From: Hansfordia pulvinata
Lineage: Eukaryota > Ascomycota > Sordariomycetes > Xylariales
Reading direction: 5' to 3'
Assembly (NCBI GenBank): GCA_006538405.1
Contig: BJKQ01000001.1
Coordinates: 3,348,001 to 3,412,000 of the forward strand
DNA: 64,000 nt
Part shown: positions 22,121-35,316 of the stretch, piece after piece
Numbering within the stretch: the stretch's first letter is position 1
How the letters are laid out: each line of letters starts with the position of its first letter
Program-made: the position numbers and the translations under genes
Notes under the pieces: generated by a model
What the model saw: only the letters and a program-made list of their open reading frames with translations
The model's database searches: none
What the model was told of the DNA's origin: nothing

Positions 22121-22580
22121 AAGTTTCCCTGTAGATCTGTCCCGGCCCTCTTCCAGAAGATTTGTTCCGTCATTCAGGGTCCTCGCCACTCGTACGATCG
22201 CGTTCCTCGGACCAGGGTTCCCTGCAATAGTAATCTTGACGGCATTGCTTTACCCATCGTCAAACTCGTGTTTATTCTTTGCTTTCTAGCACGCGGCTCC
22301 ATTTGCCCTCCTCTCCGTGACCCAGCTTCCTTTCGTCCTGCCTTGTCGACTGCACTCTTCACATTGCCCCCCGTCAAGTCCAGCTGCTTCCCAACTGCGA
22401 TGCCTCAAGGCCCGTGCCACGCCCTTTTACCGCGATCGTGAAGGGAGTTGCAGAGACCGGCTGCCCGCCGCCCACGACAATCTCGACCGCACACCGACCC
22501 GCCGACTCGATAGACCCGCCTCCCGCTCGATAGACCGACGACCCGCCGCCGCGAGAGCACTCTCCTCGGCACTCGATACG

Positions 22581-22815
22581 ATGAAGGACGCGGCCGACGC
22601 GAACCTCGCCGCACCTCCCAACCTCCACCACGTCCCCATCCCCATCATGGCGCCGCCCACGCCCACGGCCGCCGTCCACGACAAGGCAGCCGCCTCTCCG
22701 CGCTGGAACACGCGCAATCTGGGCTGGCGCCTCGCCGCCGACCTGGCCAGCGCCGCCTGCGCCGCCTCGCTCGTCGCGCCCCTCATAGCCATCATCGACC
22801 GGTAAGCTGCTGCGC

Positions 22816-22848
<33 letters not shown>

Positions 22849-23682
22849 GTCTTTTCTTTGAAAAGAAAAAAAAAGCTGTCGTACCGCAACCACATCCCCC
22901 CCCCCTCACGGCTCAAGAAAGCTAACATGACACTCCTCCCTCTCTCCCAGCTCCATTATGGAAAACGCGTCCGGCCGCAGCACCCTGGCGCAGTCGCTCA
23001 AGTCGTCCTTCGCGCGGCTGGCGACGCGGCCCCAAGCCCTGCTGCTCAGCAAGCCCACGGCCCTCATCTTCTGCCTCTACGGCGGCACGTACCTGACGGC
23101 CAACGCCCTCGACACGGCCGACAGCGCCGCCCGCCGCCGCCCGGCCTCCCACGTCACCTCGGGCCCCCTCAAGTTCGCCGCCTCCAGCGGCGCCAACATC
23201 GGCCTGTGCATCTACAAGGACGCCGTCTTCGTCCGCATGTTCGGCCCCGCGGGCGCCACCCCCCGCCCCGTCGCCCTGCCCTCCTACGCCCTCTTCGCCG
23301 CCCGCGACTGCCTCACCATCTTCGCCTCCTTCAACCTTCCCCCCTGCTGGGCCCCCTCGCCACCGACCGCATGCGCTCCCTCGCCGCCTCCGGCGCCTTC
23401 GACGCCGAGCGCTGGGTCTCGGGCCAGACCGTCGCCCAGTTCGCCGCCCCCGCCGCCGTCCAGCTCCTCAGCACCCCGCTGCACCTCCTCGGCCTCGACC
23501 TGTACAACCGCCCCTCCGCGGGCGCGGGGCCGCCCCCGGCCCCGGCCGACCGCTGGGCCCTCGTCCGCAAGAACTGGGCCGTCAGCACCGCCGCCCGCAT
23601 CTGCCGCATCGTCCCGGCCTTTGGCGTCGGCGGCACCGTCAACGTCAAGGTCCGCCGGAACCTGATGGAGAGGCTGGAGTGA
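22581..23682 (+). CDS. Predicted multi-pass membrane protein, possibly mitochondrial (apparent frameshift)
   Basis: Two exons (22581-22801, 22951-23682) joined by an intron with GTAAGC donor and a CT-repeat tract, giving about 317 residues. Hydrophobic helices are seen in LAADLASAACAASLVAPLIA, in the stretch around LIFCLYGGTYLTANA and around ALFAARDCLTIFASF, with conserved-looking loops (IIDRSIMENASGR, SGANIGLCIYKDAVFVRMFG, RICRIVPAFGVGGTVNVKVR). I believe this is a widely conserved fungal membrane protein family, perhaps of the mitochondrial inner membrane, but I cannot name it. The frame breaks at the C run 23339-23344: upstream reads FASFNLPP, downstream LLGPLATDRM; seven Cs instead of six would restore continuity and make the length divisible by three. 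A homopolymer base-call error is the simplest explanation. Confidence 0.72.
22816..22848. repeat. CT microsatellite inside intron
   Basis: (CT)n run in the intron of the membrane protein gene, forming an extended pyrimidine tract. Confidence 0.8.
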
Positions 23683-24533
23683 AAAACAAAAGAAGAATAA
23701 AAGGGGGGGGGGGGGAGGTAGAAAAGGTGGCAAGCCTCTCTCTCGCGCATGGATACCGGGCATTGCGACGCGAAATATCCCCCCCCCCTCCCCTCCCGGG
23801 GTTTCCCCATTCCGCCAGCTTTCTATTTTTCATGATCTTCATTTCTGACACGATCAGGCATGGCGTTTATCTGCTTTTCGGGAGGGTTTCGGTTTTTTTT
23901 TGGTTTTTTCCTTCTACGCATGCTGCTGTTTTCTCCCTCGAAAACTTGGCTCGCACACACATCCACGGCGTTCATGGTTATGAGATATACCAGGGTTCAT
24001 TCGGTTTTTTTTTTTTTTCCCTGAACGCGTTGTAATGTCTTGTCTCTTCCCTTTTCTCGGCCCACTCGCACGTCTGGCCCTCGCTTACTTCCTCCTCTCG
24101 CTGCCATGCTTTTGGTGGAGGGCGCGTGCGCGGACGGTCATAGACTCGCATCATTCGGCCCGGGTCTGCTCCACAGCCCCTGTTCATCATTACGGCATAC
24201 ACAAACATCTCCCACTCTGCACTACGGCGCCATCATGCATCATGCACACTTTTGAGGTTCGACGATTCTGGTTTACACGGCACTCTACGCGCGGCCTGGG
24301 ATGCGCCAGCGGGTTGGCGGGGAAAGAATCGCATGTGGGGTTTATAGAGCGCGTCCGGAATGATATACAGATTTTGTATGATAATAATGCGAGCAAGGGG
24401 CGCCGCGAGCGTGCCAATTGATCATCATGCGTCGTTTACAGGTAGAAACCGTTACCGCCTATGCAAATCGCCTCCACTCGGATCCAATGCGCCAGTGAAG
24501 CAGTGAAGCCTCACAGGGATATGCTGACAGGCT
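23683..24533. other. Convergent 3' intergenic region
   Basis: Between the plus-strand membrane gene and the 3' end of vps36. AATAAA at 23696 may be a polyadenylation signal, followed by a G run of about 14 nt (from 23704) and two T runs near 23891 and 24004. No gene seen. Confidence 0.5.
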
Positions 24534-26821
24534 TCACTCGTAGATGACAGGTCTGTACTCGCCGTCAAAGTAGATCGTCTTGACGCGCCTCTCCTGCTCC
24601 CGGCTCCAGCCCGACGGCAGGCCGCTGCGAGTCAGATTCCTCGCAATCTTCTCGTCATCAGTCAGGGGCCGCGGCTGTCGCTGACGGCGCGACGAGTCGC
24701 CCTGGTCCACAATCAGGTTGAGCCAGAACCGGACACCCTCCAACCCCGCGTCCTCACGGCAAACTGCGCCCCGCTCCTCGGCCATCTCGAGCTCCTCCTC
24801 GGCCACGCCCAAGCTCCAGCCAAAGCGCTCCGCCGCGTCCTGCGGAGTAACTCCACGGCCGCAGCTGGCCCAGTCCCAAGCTATATCGACTGCGGGCGGC
24901 GGGGTGCTGCGCAGCGCGTTGAGCCAGTCCAGTAGTGCGCGGACCGTTGTCTCATCCGTACGGTCAGATCCTTGAACGACGAGGACCCCGCTCTTGAAGC
25001 GCCGTAATCGCACTGGCAACTTAAGTTTTTCCCACAGTCGTGCCGCCTTCTCTAGATCATTGGGGCTGACGAGCTCAACACCGCCGCGCACGCGGTTAAA
25101 CATGGCCCATAGATCCACCAAACTGACGATGCCGCCCGCCTTCTTCAGAACTCCACGGGCATCGTCCGTTAGAAACTCTGCCAGGTTGCGTGCCAGTTCA
25201 GAGAGGTACAGCGATTCGGCTCCAGAACTGCTGCCGCCACCCACAATATCCTTGGTGGTAATGAGGCCCATCTGACTGGCCGATTCAGCCAGCAGCGCAT
25301 TGGCCTCAGACGAGGGACCGTCAGCACCATTGTTGATTTGCCGGGCAAACGAGTCCGCCAGAGCTTGCACCTCCTTGGCCGACGCCATGAGCGCCTCGAG
25401 GTCCTCAAAGGCGTTGCCAATGGTGAGTTCGTTGTTCTTGCGTCTGTCCATGCCCATCTGCTCAAGCCCAGCTATTCCAGCCGTCTTGGCGCGGCCCGAT
25501 CCCGCTCTTTGGCGCTGCGAATCAGTGCCCGAACCTCATCTGTGCGTCTGCTGCCCGGAACCGGCGGAGCTTCCTGGAGAAGCCATTTGCGCTGGGTCAT
25601 GGACCCCTTGAGTTTCTCATAGAACTGCTTGTCCCCACCGGTCCGAAAAGATATCTTCAAACTGTCGGGATTTTCGGAGCCCGCAACCCCTCCAACATTC
25701 AGTGTTGGCCCGGGCGAGTCATTCCGTGACGCATCAAAGGGCTTGGGCGTGGACTGTGGCTCGTGGGACGGGAGAGAGGCCCCGCACATCTCGCAGGACA
25801 GTAGCGACGGGTGGTTCAAAAAGGTACAGCGAGGGCAGTGAGAGCCCGGATCGCCGGGAGGCTGAAGCGTCGTGTAGTGTAAGGGTCCATTGAGTTGATC
25901 TGATACTGGTGGTGCAGGAGAGGATCGTAAGGGTAGAGCACCGGTGACTGGTTGCGGAGTCGATGGCGGAGGGGCGCAAAGGGCGAGTCGGGGACAGGTG
26001 GTCTGCTGGAGGCACTGGCGATGGCGGCCTTGAGGACGTGGGCGAGAGCGGGTTTTATGCCACAGGTAAGGCAGGGCGGGAGCGGGGTGTGGGCGTTGGC
26101 GAGGGTCGGATCGAAGTTGGAAGGGACAGGGTTGGGAAAGCTGCAGATGGTGCAGACCCATGTGGCGGCGCTTGGCTTAGGAGGCGGGGCAGGCGTAGAA
26201 GCTGCGGCGGACAAGGAAGAGGGAGCTGGTGATGAGGTGGAAGACGAGTAGGGCGCAGGGGAGGCCGCTGTGCTTCGTGAAGGGGCCGCGTCGGGCAGGA
26301 GGGACGGGGTGGACGCTGCGGCGCCAGCAACAGCTCGCGACTGGAGGGAGCCTCGCTTGGCGGGCTTGGGGATCAAGGTGATCTTGGGGGAAGACTTCCA
26401 GAAGCCGGCCTGGAGAAGATCGTTGTGTCAGCAATGGAGACAGAACAACATCAGCAGCCTCTCCGGGGGCTCGGCGCTCACATAGTACTCGTAGCGTTCG
26501 ACATGCTTGAGGTCGAGGCCGACGGAATAGGTGCGGGGATCGGAGTCCTCGACGAAGCAGATGCGATGCGAGGTCAGGTAGACATGGCCGTTCTGGTGGT
26601 TGGGCAGCTTGTTCTTCCTTTGAAAGCGCGGCAACAATGTCAATGCTTAGGTCTTGGGCCGGAATAGCCTCACAAGAGGCGGGCGAGACGAGACGACTCG
26701 ACTCGACGGGGGCAACTCACCCCTCGTAGAGCCCCACATTGTCCTGAACAAAGAGCAGGACCTCGTCAGGCAAATAGGATGGCCGAAGGGCAGTGGTCAG
26801 GTCGATCTGTTTTAGAAACAT
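24534..26821 (-). CDS. vps36: ESCRT-II subunit Vps36 (one clear frameshift, one ambiguous)
   Basis: ESCRT-II component that binds ubiquitin and endosomal lipids during multivesicular body sorting. The minus-strand gene starts at ATG 26821 (MFLKQIDLTTALRPSYLPDE); exons are 26721-26821, 26482-26617 and 26409 down to 24534. Domains in order: first half of the GLUE/PH domain (DNVGLYEG, NGHVYLTSHRICFVED); an insertion with two NZF-type fingers (CTIC..CLTC and CPRCTFLNHPSLLSCEMC); second GLUE half (DSLKISFRTGGDKQFYEKLK); then the winged-helix core (NELTIGNAFEDLEALMASA to the C terminus). Two frame changes occur inside exon 3. Near 25490 the sequence passes from SAKERDRAA directly to KTAGIAGLEQMG in another frame, so one base is missing. 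Between the fingers the change can be a missing base or a 68-nt intron (25948-26015, GTGCCT..ACCAG). The intact protein would be about 681 or 704 residues. Confidence 0.88.
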
Positions 26822-27636
26822 CCGTCAGGTCATGTCGGGCCGGTGGTGGCGCAAAACAGTTGATTGACCGACGGGGCGACCGGAAGAGGTTGAGGGCTGA
26901 GAGAGTCGACGGTGGTAATGATGATATCGGGGCTCCCTATGGAGGCACAGCTAATCGCTGAAGTCCCGCGCTCTGCCTCTGGCAGTACGTAATGCGATGG
27001 CCATGGGGGTCGTCGCTGCTTACGGAGGCGGGTACGGCGAGCTGGAGACGGATTTAATGCGGCGGCCATTTACGGTAGCCCTTCCGGGGTTCCAAGGACG
27101 CCCCGCCCCGTTGTACAAATATTCGTACGAGAGGTACATAGGTACTCAAAGTCATCCGAGTGCCTCAAGGTGCCGTAGGTACCACAGGCACGGCAGGGTG
27201 CAGCTGCACGCAGAATCTGTCAGCTGGCGGCTTCTAGCCACCCACCTCCAACGGTTCCGGACTCGTCAATCATTCGGCCGCCCATTCCACTTGGCAGCCA
27301 CACGTGCCACCGCAGCGCCTAGCCCACACTCTGCCCCCCATCCATATGTCGTTTGCCGCGTCGGTGTTTGGTACTTCTTTGCCGCCCTACCCTCTCTTTC
27401 ACCACCCACATCCCTCTTTTTCATCTCGTCAACGGACCATCGTCCCCATTTGCCCCAACGTCACCGCCAGGTCTTCTCGTTGCAACATAACTGCGAGTCA
27501 CTGCAGTTTCTCCGTCCTTTGCCATACTTCCTCTCTACTAACCGCCGTGCTCTCGCTCAAACCCAACACGAGAATCATCGAAATCGCCACGATCCTGTTG
27601 TCACTGCATTGCCACCCAGCCCATATCCCAACCGGC
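26822..27636. promoter_or_regulatory. Bidirectional promoter region vps36 / thp3
   Basis: The 815 bases between two divergent starts, vps36 (-) and thp3 (+). It contains GGTACC-type words near 27130-27185 and a C/T-rich leader before thp3. No TATA box was recognised, as is usual for housekeeping genes. Confidence 0.5.
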
Positions 27637-29379
27637 ATGTCCTGGGCTGCTCCGCCGCCGCCACCTGGTGAACAATACAACACAGGCTCATCCACGTACA
27701 CCTATACATACCCGCCGCACCCCATGAGTATGCACGCCTCCTACCTATTTTCCTCCCCGTCTCCGAACAACCGGTCACATCATCATCGTCTTGGATCTCC
27801 ACCACGCTCCCCGACCGGATCATCACCAGTCCGAAAGCATGCTAACTTATCCCTTCGTAGATCCCGCTTACACTACCGTACAAGCTCGTCAGGGTTTCGG
27901 GCACTCACTACAAGCCCAGCCTCAACCCCCTTACTACGCCTCTACTAATCCCTCACATCCGACGCACACGATGCCTTCTTCAGCCCCGGCCCCTCAACAA
28001 CCAAAAGTGGACTGGCCCGACTCAGTCCGAAGCTACGTCCAGCGCTCTTTCCAGGACTCCAACAATGACCCCAGCGTCCCCCGTCCCGACATGGAGGCCA
28101 AACTCAAGGAGACCATCAGATACTACCAGGAGTCCGGCATGATGTACACAGTTGACTGGGACCGTCTGCCTTTGCCTCAAGAAATGATCAAGACCGAACG
28201 TCAGGAGGCCCTGCGATCGCTCATGGCTGTTGTTCCGTCGCCCGCGCATCCCGCGCCTGCCTTCAACGCGGGCGCAAGCGTCAAGAAGAGGAAGTCGGAT
28301 CACGAACATCCCAACGCCTCGCCTGCACCGTGGCGAACAAAGTCGATATCTCTAGAAGACCGCATAACCAACTCGCCGGGCGACAAGCGATCGATGGACG
28401 CCCCCTTGGGCGCCAAAAGTAAGTTTCAGAAGAACGCCGAGAAGCGACAGCGCCGCGGTGATGGAGGCTACCAGTCTTCGTACCGGTCTCCCAGCCCACA
28501 GGCCGCTGCTGGGCCTATCGTCGGAAGTAACACGGAGTTGGAGAAGCGCTACTTCCGCCTTACGTCGGCTCCTAAGCCCGAAGCCGTTCGTCCCGAGCAC
28601 ATCTTGCATCAGACCCTGGATCTTCTCAAGAAGAAGTGGAGGAAGGAGCAAAACTACAACTATATTTGCGAGCAGTTCAAGTCTTTGCGTCAAGACCTGA
28701 CTGTTCAGCGGATCCGCAATGAGTTCACTGTGAGCGTCTACGAGATCCACGCCCGAATCGCCCTGGAGAAGGGTGATCTTGGTGAGTATAATCAGTGCCA
28801 GACACAGCTGCGTGCCCTGTACGCTTCTGGCCTGAAGGGCAGTTCCATCGAGTTCAAGGCCTACCGTATTTTGTATTTCATCTACACCGCGAACCGAACC
28901 GCGTTGAACGACGCGATTGCCGATCTAACCTCAGCAGAAAAGGAAGAGCAGCCCATCAAGCACGCCTTGCGTGTTCGCTCGGCCTTGGCCTTGAACAACC
29001 ATCACAAGTTCTTCCAGCTCTATCTTGACGTCCCCAACATGGGAGCATATCTCATGGACATGTTTGTCAAACGGGAGCGTCTTGCCGCCCTTGCCAACAT
29101 GTGTAAAGCGTACGCTCGTCTCCCAACCCCCTTGTCCCTTTGCATTTGCTAACCCGGTTCCGCAGATTCAAACCTGACCTGAAACTTCGCTACGTAACTG
29201 AAGAACTCGCCTTTGAGTCCGATGCTGAAGCCGCGCAATTCATCATAGACGCCAACGGGCAACACTTGCTGGAAGAACGGCAAGATACCATTGCTTTCCT
29301 GACTGGCAAGGCTGGTCCGGTCTTTGAAGACGCCAGATCGGTCGCCTTCCGGAGAGTTGACCTCAAGGGTCAGATATGA
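27637..29379 (+). CDS. thp3: SAC3/GANP-domain protein, Thp3/LENG8-like
   Basis: Three exons (27637-27727, 27861-29109, 29166-29379) encode 517 residues in frame. The N-terminal 100 residues are Pro/Gln/Tyr-rich. A short conserved helix segment follows (LKETIRYYQESGMMYTVDWDRLPLPQEMIKTERQEAL), here cited by its ends KETIRYY and WDRLPLP. A basic region KKRKSD and KRQRRG could act as a nuclear localisation signal. The C-terminal half is the SAC3/GANP domain: LEKRYFRLTSAPKPEAVRPE, QNYNYICEQFKSLRQDLTVQ and HARIALEKGDLGEYNQCQTQ, ending in a winged-helix-like FIIDANGQHLL region. The family (yeast Thp3, human LENG8) acts with Csn12 in transcription elongation and mRNA maturation. No damage seen. Confidence 0.85.
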
Positions 29380-30679
29380 TTCATACTTTCTCGTTTCTAC
29401 ACTCATCGTCGTCGCATGGGAACTCCGTCTCCCATTGATCCTGTCGGCGCTTTTTTCATCTCTCCCCCGGCATTTTGACTCGTAGCCACTGCATCTTTCA
29501 CGGTACCACTTCTGAGTCGGCGAACCTCTTCATTGATTCCGTCATCGGGATTTTCATCACCCATGTGCCTAATTAGGGCCGACCGAACTTCACCCAGCCG
29601 GCACGCCTCATTCTGAATTTTTGAATACTTGTTGATCGACTAAAGCAACTGTGAGCCCTTCTCCAACTGCTGCGTCGACAGTCCCCTCAAGCCTCCGTTC
29701 TGTCGGAGCTACAGGGAGCACAGATGCCGAGCTTCTCGATCTTGCATGGTCGCTCGTCATCCGCCTCGTTGGCTTCGGAAGTTGGACACTGGTGAGCAGT
29801 CTGGGGCTGCAATGATTAAGGAGGTGCGACGCAAGTTGATTGATTCGGCGTTTGGATGCTGGGAAACGACGAGTGGTTGAGTTGCATGCGGTTGTTGTCT
29901 TGATACCCCTGGCGGTTGCGATTTGGCCTGGTGATTTTTTTATAGATAAGGTAGCCAGTCCTTCTGAGGGTGAATCACGGAGGTTGACCTACGTGAAGCG
30001 TAATCCCAGTCGCGGTCACCCCCTCGACTTTTTGGCTTGTGTATGGAGGTTAGCTTGACAAAAGCGCAATACAGTAAAACCCCAGAACGCATCCTTCTAC
30101 ATGGCGCTGTGACAGCGACTTCTGGTCTGCGAGAGTATAGTAGAGGTGGTGCTAGATGCGGAGTGATCAGCGGTAGGGGGAAAGGAGTAGTTGTGATCTG
30201 GTTCGGAAAGCAGCGCGCCGGCAGTTTCAAGACGGGGGTCGCTGGCCTGACTTGTCGCAGCTACGACTTGTAGCTCAGAATGAGGATGAGGAGGATGCTC
30301 GGGTTTTCGGGTCTACGAGTACTTGGCGTCGATAAGCGCGCAGAAGGTCGGATGGGCGAGCGTGCGGGAAGGGCGAGACGATGAAGCGGCGTCTAGTCCG
30401 GCGACGTGGGTGGCCGAAGGATCAAGGGAGGAGCCGCTGGCGGGACGGAGAACGGTAGTATCGCGATGGGTTGGGTGAGGCACGGAAACCAAGATGACTT
30501 TACCTACCTACGTTACCCAGCCATGCCGTTCTGGGGGCCCCTCCGCGGTCCTTCTTCCGAGCGAGTGATGCTTGCTGTCTCTGCCTCTTCCGCCGCGCTG
30601 GGCGCCACAAGTTGCTCACCTTGCGGAGAATCAGAGGTCTCATCACGTTTCCAGACTGTCACAAGGATAGAGCACTTTC

Positions 30680-31240
30680 ATGATAGTTTTTTCGCAATTT
30701 TACTTAATGAAGTCAGACTCGTGTGATTGAGTAAAGAGGATAAACCACCGGATCGGATTGGGCCGTTTACTCAACGCCACTCACGCATGCCTTCATATAA
30801 TTAACCACGATACTGAGATATCAGGAGCGCAAGATACGCTTCCGGCTGACGCTTTGGCTCTTCAATCATTTGGTACAGGTACACAGCCTGTGTGAGCTCA
30901 GTGTTCTTATTAACCCCCCCCCCCGCGTGCTCAATTTCCGGAATACCAAGGTTGCAAAGAATAAGTCTTAGCCACGGATAATACGAGTCAGCAAGCACTT
31001 AAGCCAGGGTATACCAGAGTTCAGGGTAGTGTTTAACACGATCCGGGCTATCAGCACCTGTTTAGCGTGTTAATACCGGCATAACCGTCTCTCTCATCGC
31101 ACCTTTCCTCTTGCTAAGAGCCTGTCTATTTCCTCTATTTGGCATGCATCTACAGTACTCTTTGATTATATCTCAAGACTGGATACAATTTTAAATTCTG
31201 CCCTCCTTATACTGCCTCTAGAATTGCTGAAAGGACGGGA
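30680..31240. other. AT-rich patch, possible decayed element
   Basis: Noticeably richer in A and T than the surroundings. On the minus strand, 30801-30998 reads an open stretch of 65 residues with normal-looking composition (LILCNLGIPEIEH, AVYLYQMIEEPKRQ). It may be the remnant of a transposon or of a gene. I recognise no family and no terminal repeats. Confidence 0.3.
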
Positions 31241-34200
31241 CCATCACTGGGATCATGAACAGTGCCTTCCTTGAGGGCTGGGCTTGAGACACGGCGTTGG
31301 AACTGCGAAGTTCTGGGGTGGGAGAATGAGCACGCGGGGCCGGGGCTGAAGGAGCTGGTCGGCATGGTAGAGGCGGCTGTCCATTAGTAAGGAAAACGGG
31401 CATAGGGGTTTTTTTTCTTTTTTTTCAGTACTTTGAAATACGTATACATGAATGGACTCCTCATCAATAGAAGTAGTATCTGTTTCTAAGCCTGGCACGG
31501 TTCCCGGATTGCGGCATGTTGGATGGCTCAGGATGGTCAGGAGACCTTCACGTTATTTATTGCGTGCCAGCCAAGGAAGTGTGATGGGACGGTGCGGTGG
31601 AAGGGCTGTGCGAACCCCCGCCGCAGATAATACATCATACCCACGGGAGCTGTTTATCGGTGCGCCCGCGCGCCGGCCCGCGACGGGGCTGCGGAGGACT
31701 GGGGACAAACTACCGTCACTTGTAAGGCCACCAGCCCTACTTGTTTTCTGTTACTCCTCGGGGTCCCTGCGCTCGCTGTGTGAGATGCCTCCGGATGCCC
31801 GGCTGCCCGGACGCACGGCGGCGGCAGGGAAGTCCCTGGATCTGACCACGGCGGATAGATCGCCAGGTCCGAAAGAGGGCGGGGGGGGGGGGGTATCTTT
31901 TTCCTTTCTTTTTTTTCTATACCTGGTCTTTCTTATTGGGCTCCTCGGTGTTTGAGTTTAAAAATCTGCGAGTCCAGTCCTGGCTGCCGCCAAGTCCGCC
32001 CCTTCGGACAACCCTTGGTGCCTGAGATCTGCACGCCACCCACGTCTTGACGAGCGCCCTCTACTCCCAGGGTGTTGGGAAAATACACGCGGCGCTGTCT
32101 CACCACCAGCACCACCACCAATCACCCAGTAACGGGGAGCATTGCCTCTACCGTGGGAACCCGGGGCAAGTCTGGGGTGAATGAGTGATGGTGATGATGA
32201 TTGCTAACAGGTCAGGTATCCAAGGGAAGAGTTTCCTGGCTGGCTCGGGGCTGCCCCCCACGAGCACTCGCAGACCACTGGGAATCCGGGGCTGAGCAAG
32301 CAGGACAGGGTCTCGTCTCGCTGACCGGGCCCCGAACGCGGCATGGCTCGGCGCGACTTGCATGAAAAGCCTTTCGAGCCGAGTGTGGCTGAAGCCGGTC
32401 CATTACGAGTACTCGTGGCGCGGCAGCATGCAATGGGAACTCATCAGCAGCAGATCCAGAGATGCACTTCATCTTGAAACTTGATGATGGCCTGAGATTC
32501 GTCTAGTCTCTGCCAACCCAAGGTAGGCGGCGGGTGGTTTCTCTGGGCTTCTGGTTTCCCTGGTTTCCCTGGTGCCACCACTCCCACCACCAGCGCTCTT
32601 GGGGACAGGAAAGCAGACTCCTTTCCCTCTATTCCCACCCTCCTGATGGAAAACGCCTCGCGTGTACTTGCACGGCGGCGCCTGGCCATCGTTCCGGTGA
32701 GGGCGGAGCTGAGAATCCTGGGACCGTCGACGGGATCGACATGCAGCGCGCGCGGGGGGCGGCGGGGCCGGTGATCGTCCCGGCAGCTCCCTACTCGCGC
32801 GAGACTCCGTGAGCTCCTGTGTTGCTGGAAAAAGGCCCGAGGCAGCCGCAGCCACAGCTGTCTGGCGATCACCTCGCCTTCAGGTTGTGAGGCACCACCG
32901 CGCAGGTGTCAATATACCCGCCTAAGCTCTTGACAGCGGGCCCGTCCTTGCCTCTCTACAGCCTCGTATCTTTGCCTGCCTGATCACCTCATCTACTCGT
33001 ACTCGTCGACGTCTGAGGGGGCAACCCAGAAAGGTCGTATGGTTTGGGGTTTCCCCAAGACTACCTCGGCAGAAGAATCTGGCTCGTGAAGCGTCACCCC
33101 ACGAAGCAGGAGAAGAGCGTGGTCGTTCGCCGCCACAGTGGGCGAGTCAACCACAGTAGGTACCTACGGTACCTTAGGTACCTACCCAACCTCCCCGTGC
33201 TGCCCAACCTACCTACTTTCGAGTATGTAGTTCAAAGTCGTAGGTACGCGTAGAGGATAGATGGAAAGCGACAGAATCTTGGGAGTGGCGCGCCGGAGTG
33301 GAAGCTGGTGGCGTTTTCCATGCAGCCCCAGTGACACGAGTACCGGGACACTGCTATTTTCTTGAGGTGTTCTGGAGGCGCCTGGACATGCCGCATCTCG
33401 ATTCGCGAGCGAGCGCTTGGAACCCTGGGGAAGAAAAAGAAAGCAAAACAAGGAATGACAATTGATGTGGATGTCAATGCGGCGAAACGCTCAGGCAGAG
33501 AGCGGCCGTTGGGCAGGGAAGACCTGCTCACCCGTTTTTGATGCGGATGGACGAGTGCCGAGACCAACTTCAGATGCCCGTAGGCATCTACATGTTCCGG
33601 GAGTACCTGAGTGAGTACAGCAGGTAATCAGGTACGGCTGCCAGAAAATAGGTAGGTACGACCGGGGGGGGGGGGCTCTGTTATGCATAACGTCCAAGTT
33701 AGCGCCGGCCAACGGTCTCGAGAGATGGATCCATGTCCTTGCCCGATCGGACATCCATCGGAAATAGACACACAAAGACTTTTCGACTGTGCGTCGTGCG
33801 CGGCTTCCAGGCTGCGAGATTGTGCCCCGGTACATGTAGCCGTCACGGCCGCGGGGCCCGCTAGGTAACCAGAGGTGTGTACCTTTAGAGGTAACCTATC
33901 AGACAATTCCATTGAAGAAGAGCTTAAACTCGTATCATCCATCGTCAGCTGCCGAAAGCCCCAACGCCATCCGAATGCGAAAGAAACCTGCGTGCGAGTA
34001 AAACTATGTGCCTACGGTACCTAGACACGATACCCAACGGATCCGTCAGGCAGGTGTACGTCCAAGTCACACCCGAGGGCATCCAACGTCCATACAAGGG
34101 ACGGACACACACTTCCCCTCTTCTCTTTCTGGCTGGCGGCTGCTTCTTTTTCTCGGCTGACCTTACAGAAGGGAGGACTTGACTTGGCTGCCTCGTCGGG

Positions 34201-35278
34201 CTGCAGAAGCATGAACGACAAAACAGCCCGTCCAATGCGACCGACCGGGCACGCGCGTCGGGCGTACGAATCCCACGAGCAGCCCACCTAAGGTGAGGTA
34301 AGGTAGGTAGCGGGTTGCACCGCCTGCCGGCTTGGACGGAACCCGCCGCCGGTGCGTCCATACTCCCATCGTACCTGATGCAGCCATTCCGGGCCATGCC
34401 ATCACGGCGCCGTTCGGGTCATTCACTCGGGCGCTGCACAATGGACCTGGGCAACTCAGGCACTCATCGCTCTTGTCGTGCGTGTGCGAAGACCCGGCGG
34501 GCGCACGCGCGAGCCCCCTTCCACTCACCGAAATGGTATCGCGGGAGCGACTTGAGAGTTTTTCCCCTCCCATTCTCTAGTGGACGGCACTAGGGATAAC
34601 CGGGGATTTTCAAGAACAAATCATGATGCCCGTAGCACAGCCTAACACGCGATGGCATGTCTGTTGTGAAGAGAAGGCGCAAGAAAACTTCAATAATGGA
34701 TTGCTCAGTAATAAGTGCTCCTAGGAGGTAAGCACCCCACCTACATCCATGTCTTGAGGTTCCAACGGGCGACAAGATGAGGAATTGAGCCACAGCCTTC
34801 AAGGGCACATGAGGTACGTGTACGAGTACTCGCTCTACGCGTAGACGGATAGACACCCACCCCATGTCTGCCATCTAGGTACTGGTAGCCTGACATTTCG
34901 CCCGCCCCTGTTCAATTTTCCTCCCTCGTCGATTATCCGCATTTTCATTCCTTTCTTTTCTCTCTTTTTTTTCTGTCTTCGCACGGGACCCGCATCAGGC
35001 CTCCATCCGGCCCCTCTCTGGGCCGGTTGGGCTTCTATCCGCCGGCGGTCTATCCCCTCTTGCTTTCAGGCACGTGCACTAGAAGTACACACCTCAATGT
35101 CGCCAACCTGCAGGAACCTCGCGATACGCTAGGTACATCGGCACTTTACTTCACAGGCACACCTTACATGTAGGTACTCGTAGCTGGTTCCGGTGTGAAA
35201 CCTTGAGAGAGCGACGGCGTGTCCCCCGCTTTTGCCCCTCGGCTTAAGTGCGCGTACATCGATGCATTATTGCCCGTA

Positions 35279-35283
35279 CACAC

Positions 35284-35316
<33 letters not shown>
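35279..35316. repeat. CA microsatellite
   Basis: (CA)n with a short CCCACCCA interruption near its start. Confidence 0.85.

Larger units (their letters stand above)
19656..22580. other. Intergenic, 2.9 kb, contains a MITE
   Basis: No convincing gene. Near 19710-19760 lie several GGTACCTACC-type words forming a partial inverted repeat. A 539-bp MITE-like element occupies 20753-21291. Variants of the TACGAGTAC palindrome occur near 20583, 20623, 21692, 21725 and 21884. The last 600 bases are a pyrimidine-rich leader of the next gene with a 22-nt C run (22099-22120). Confidence 0.6.
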
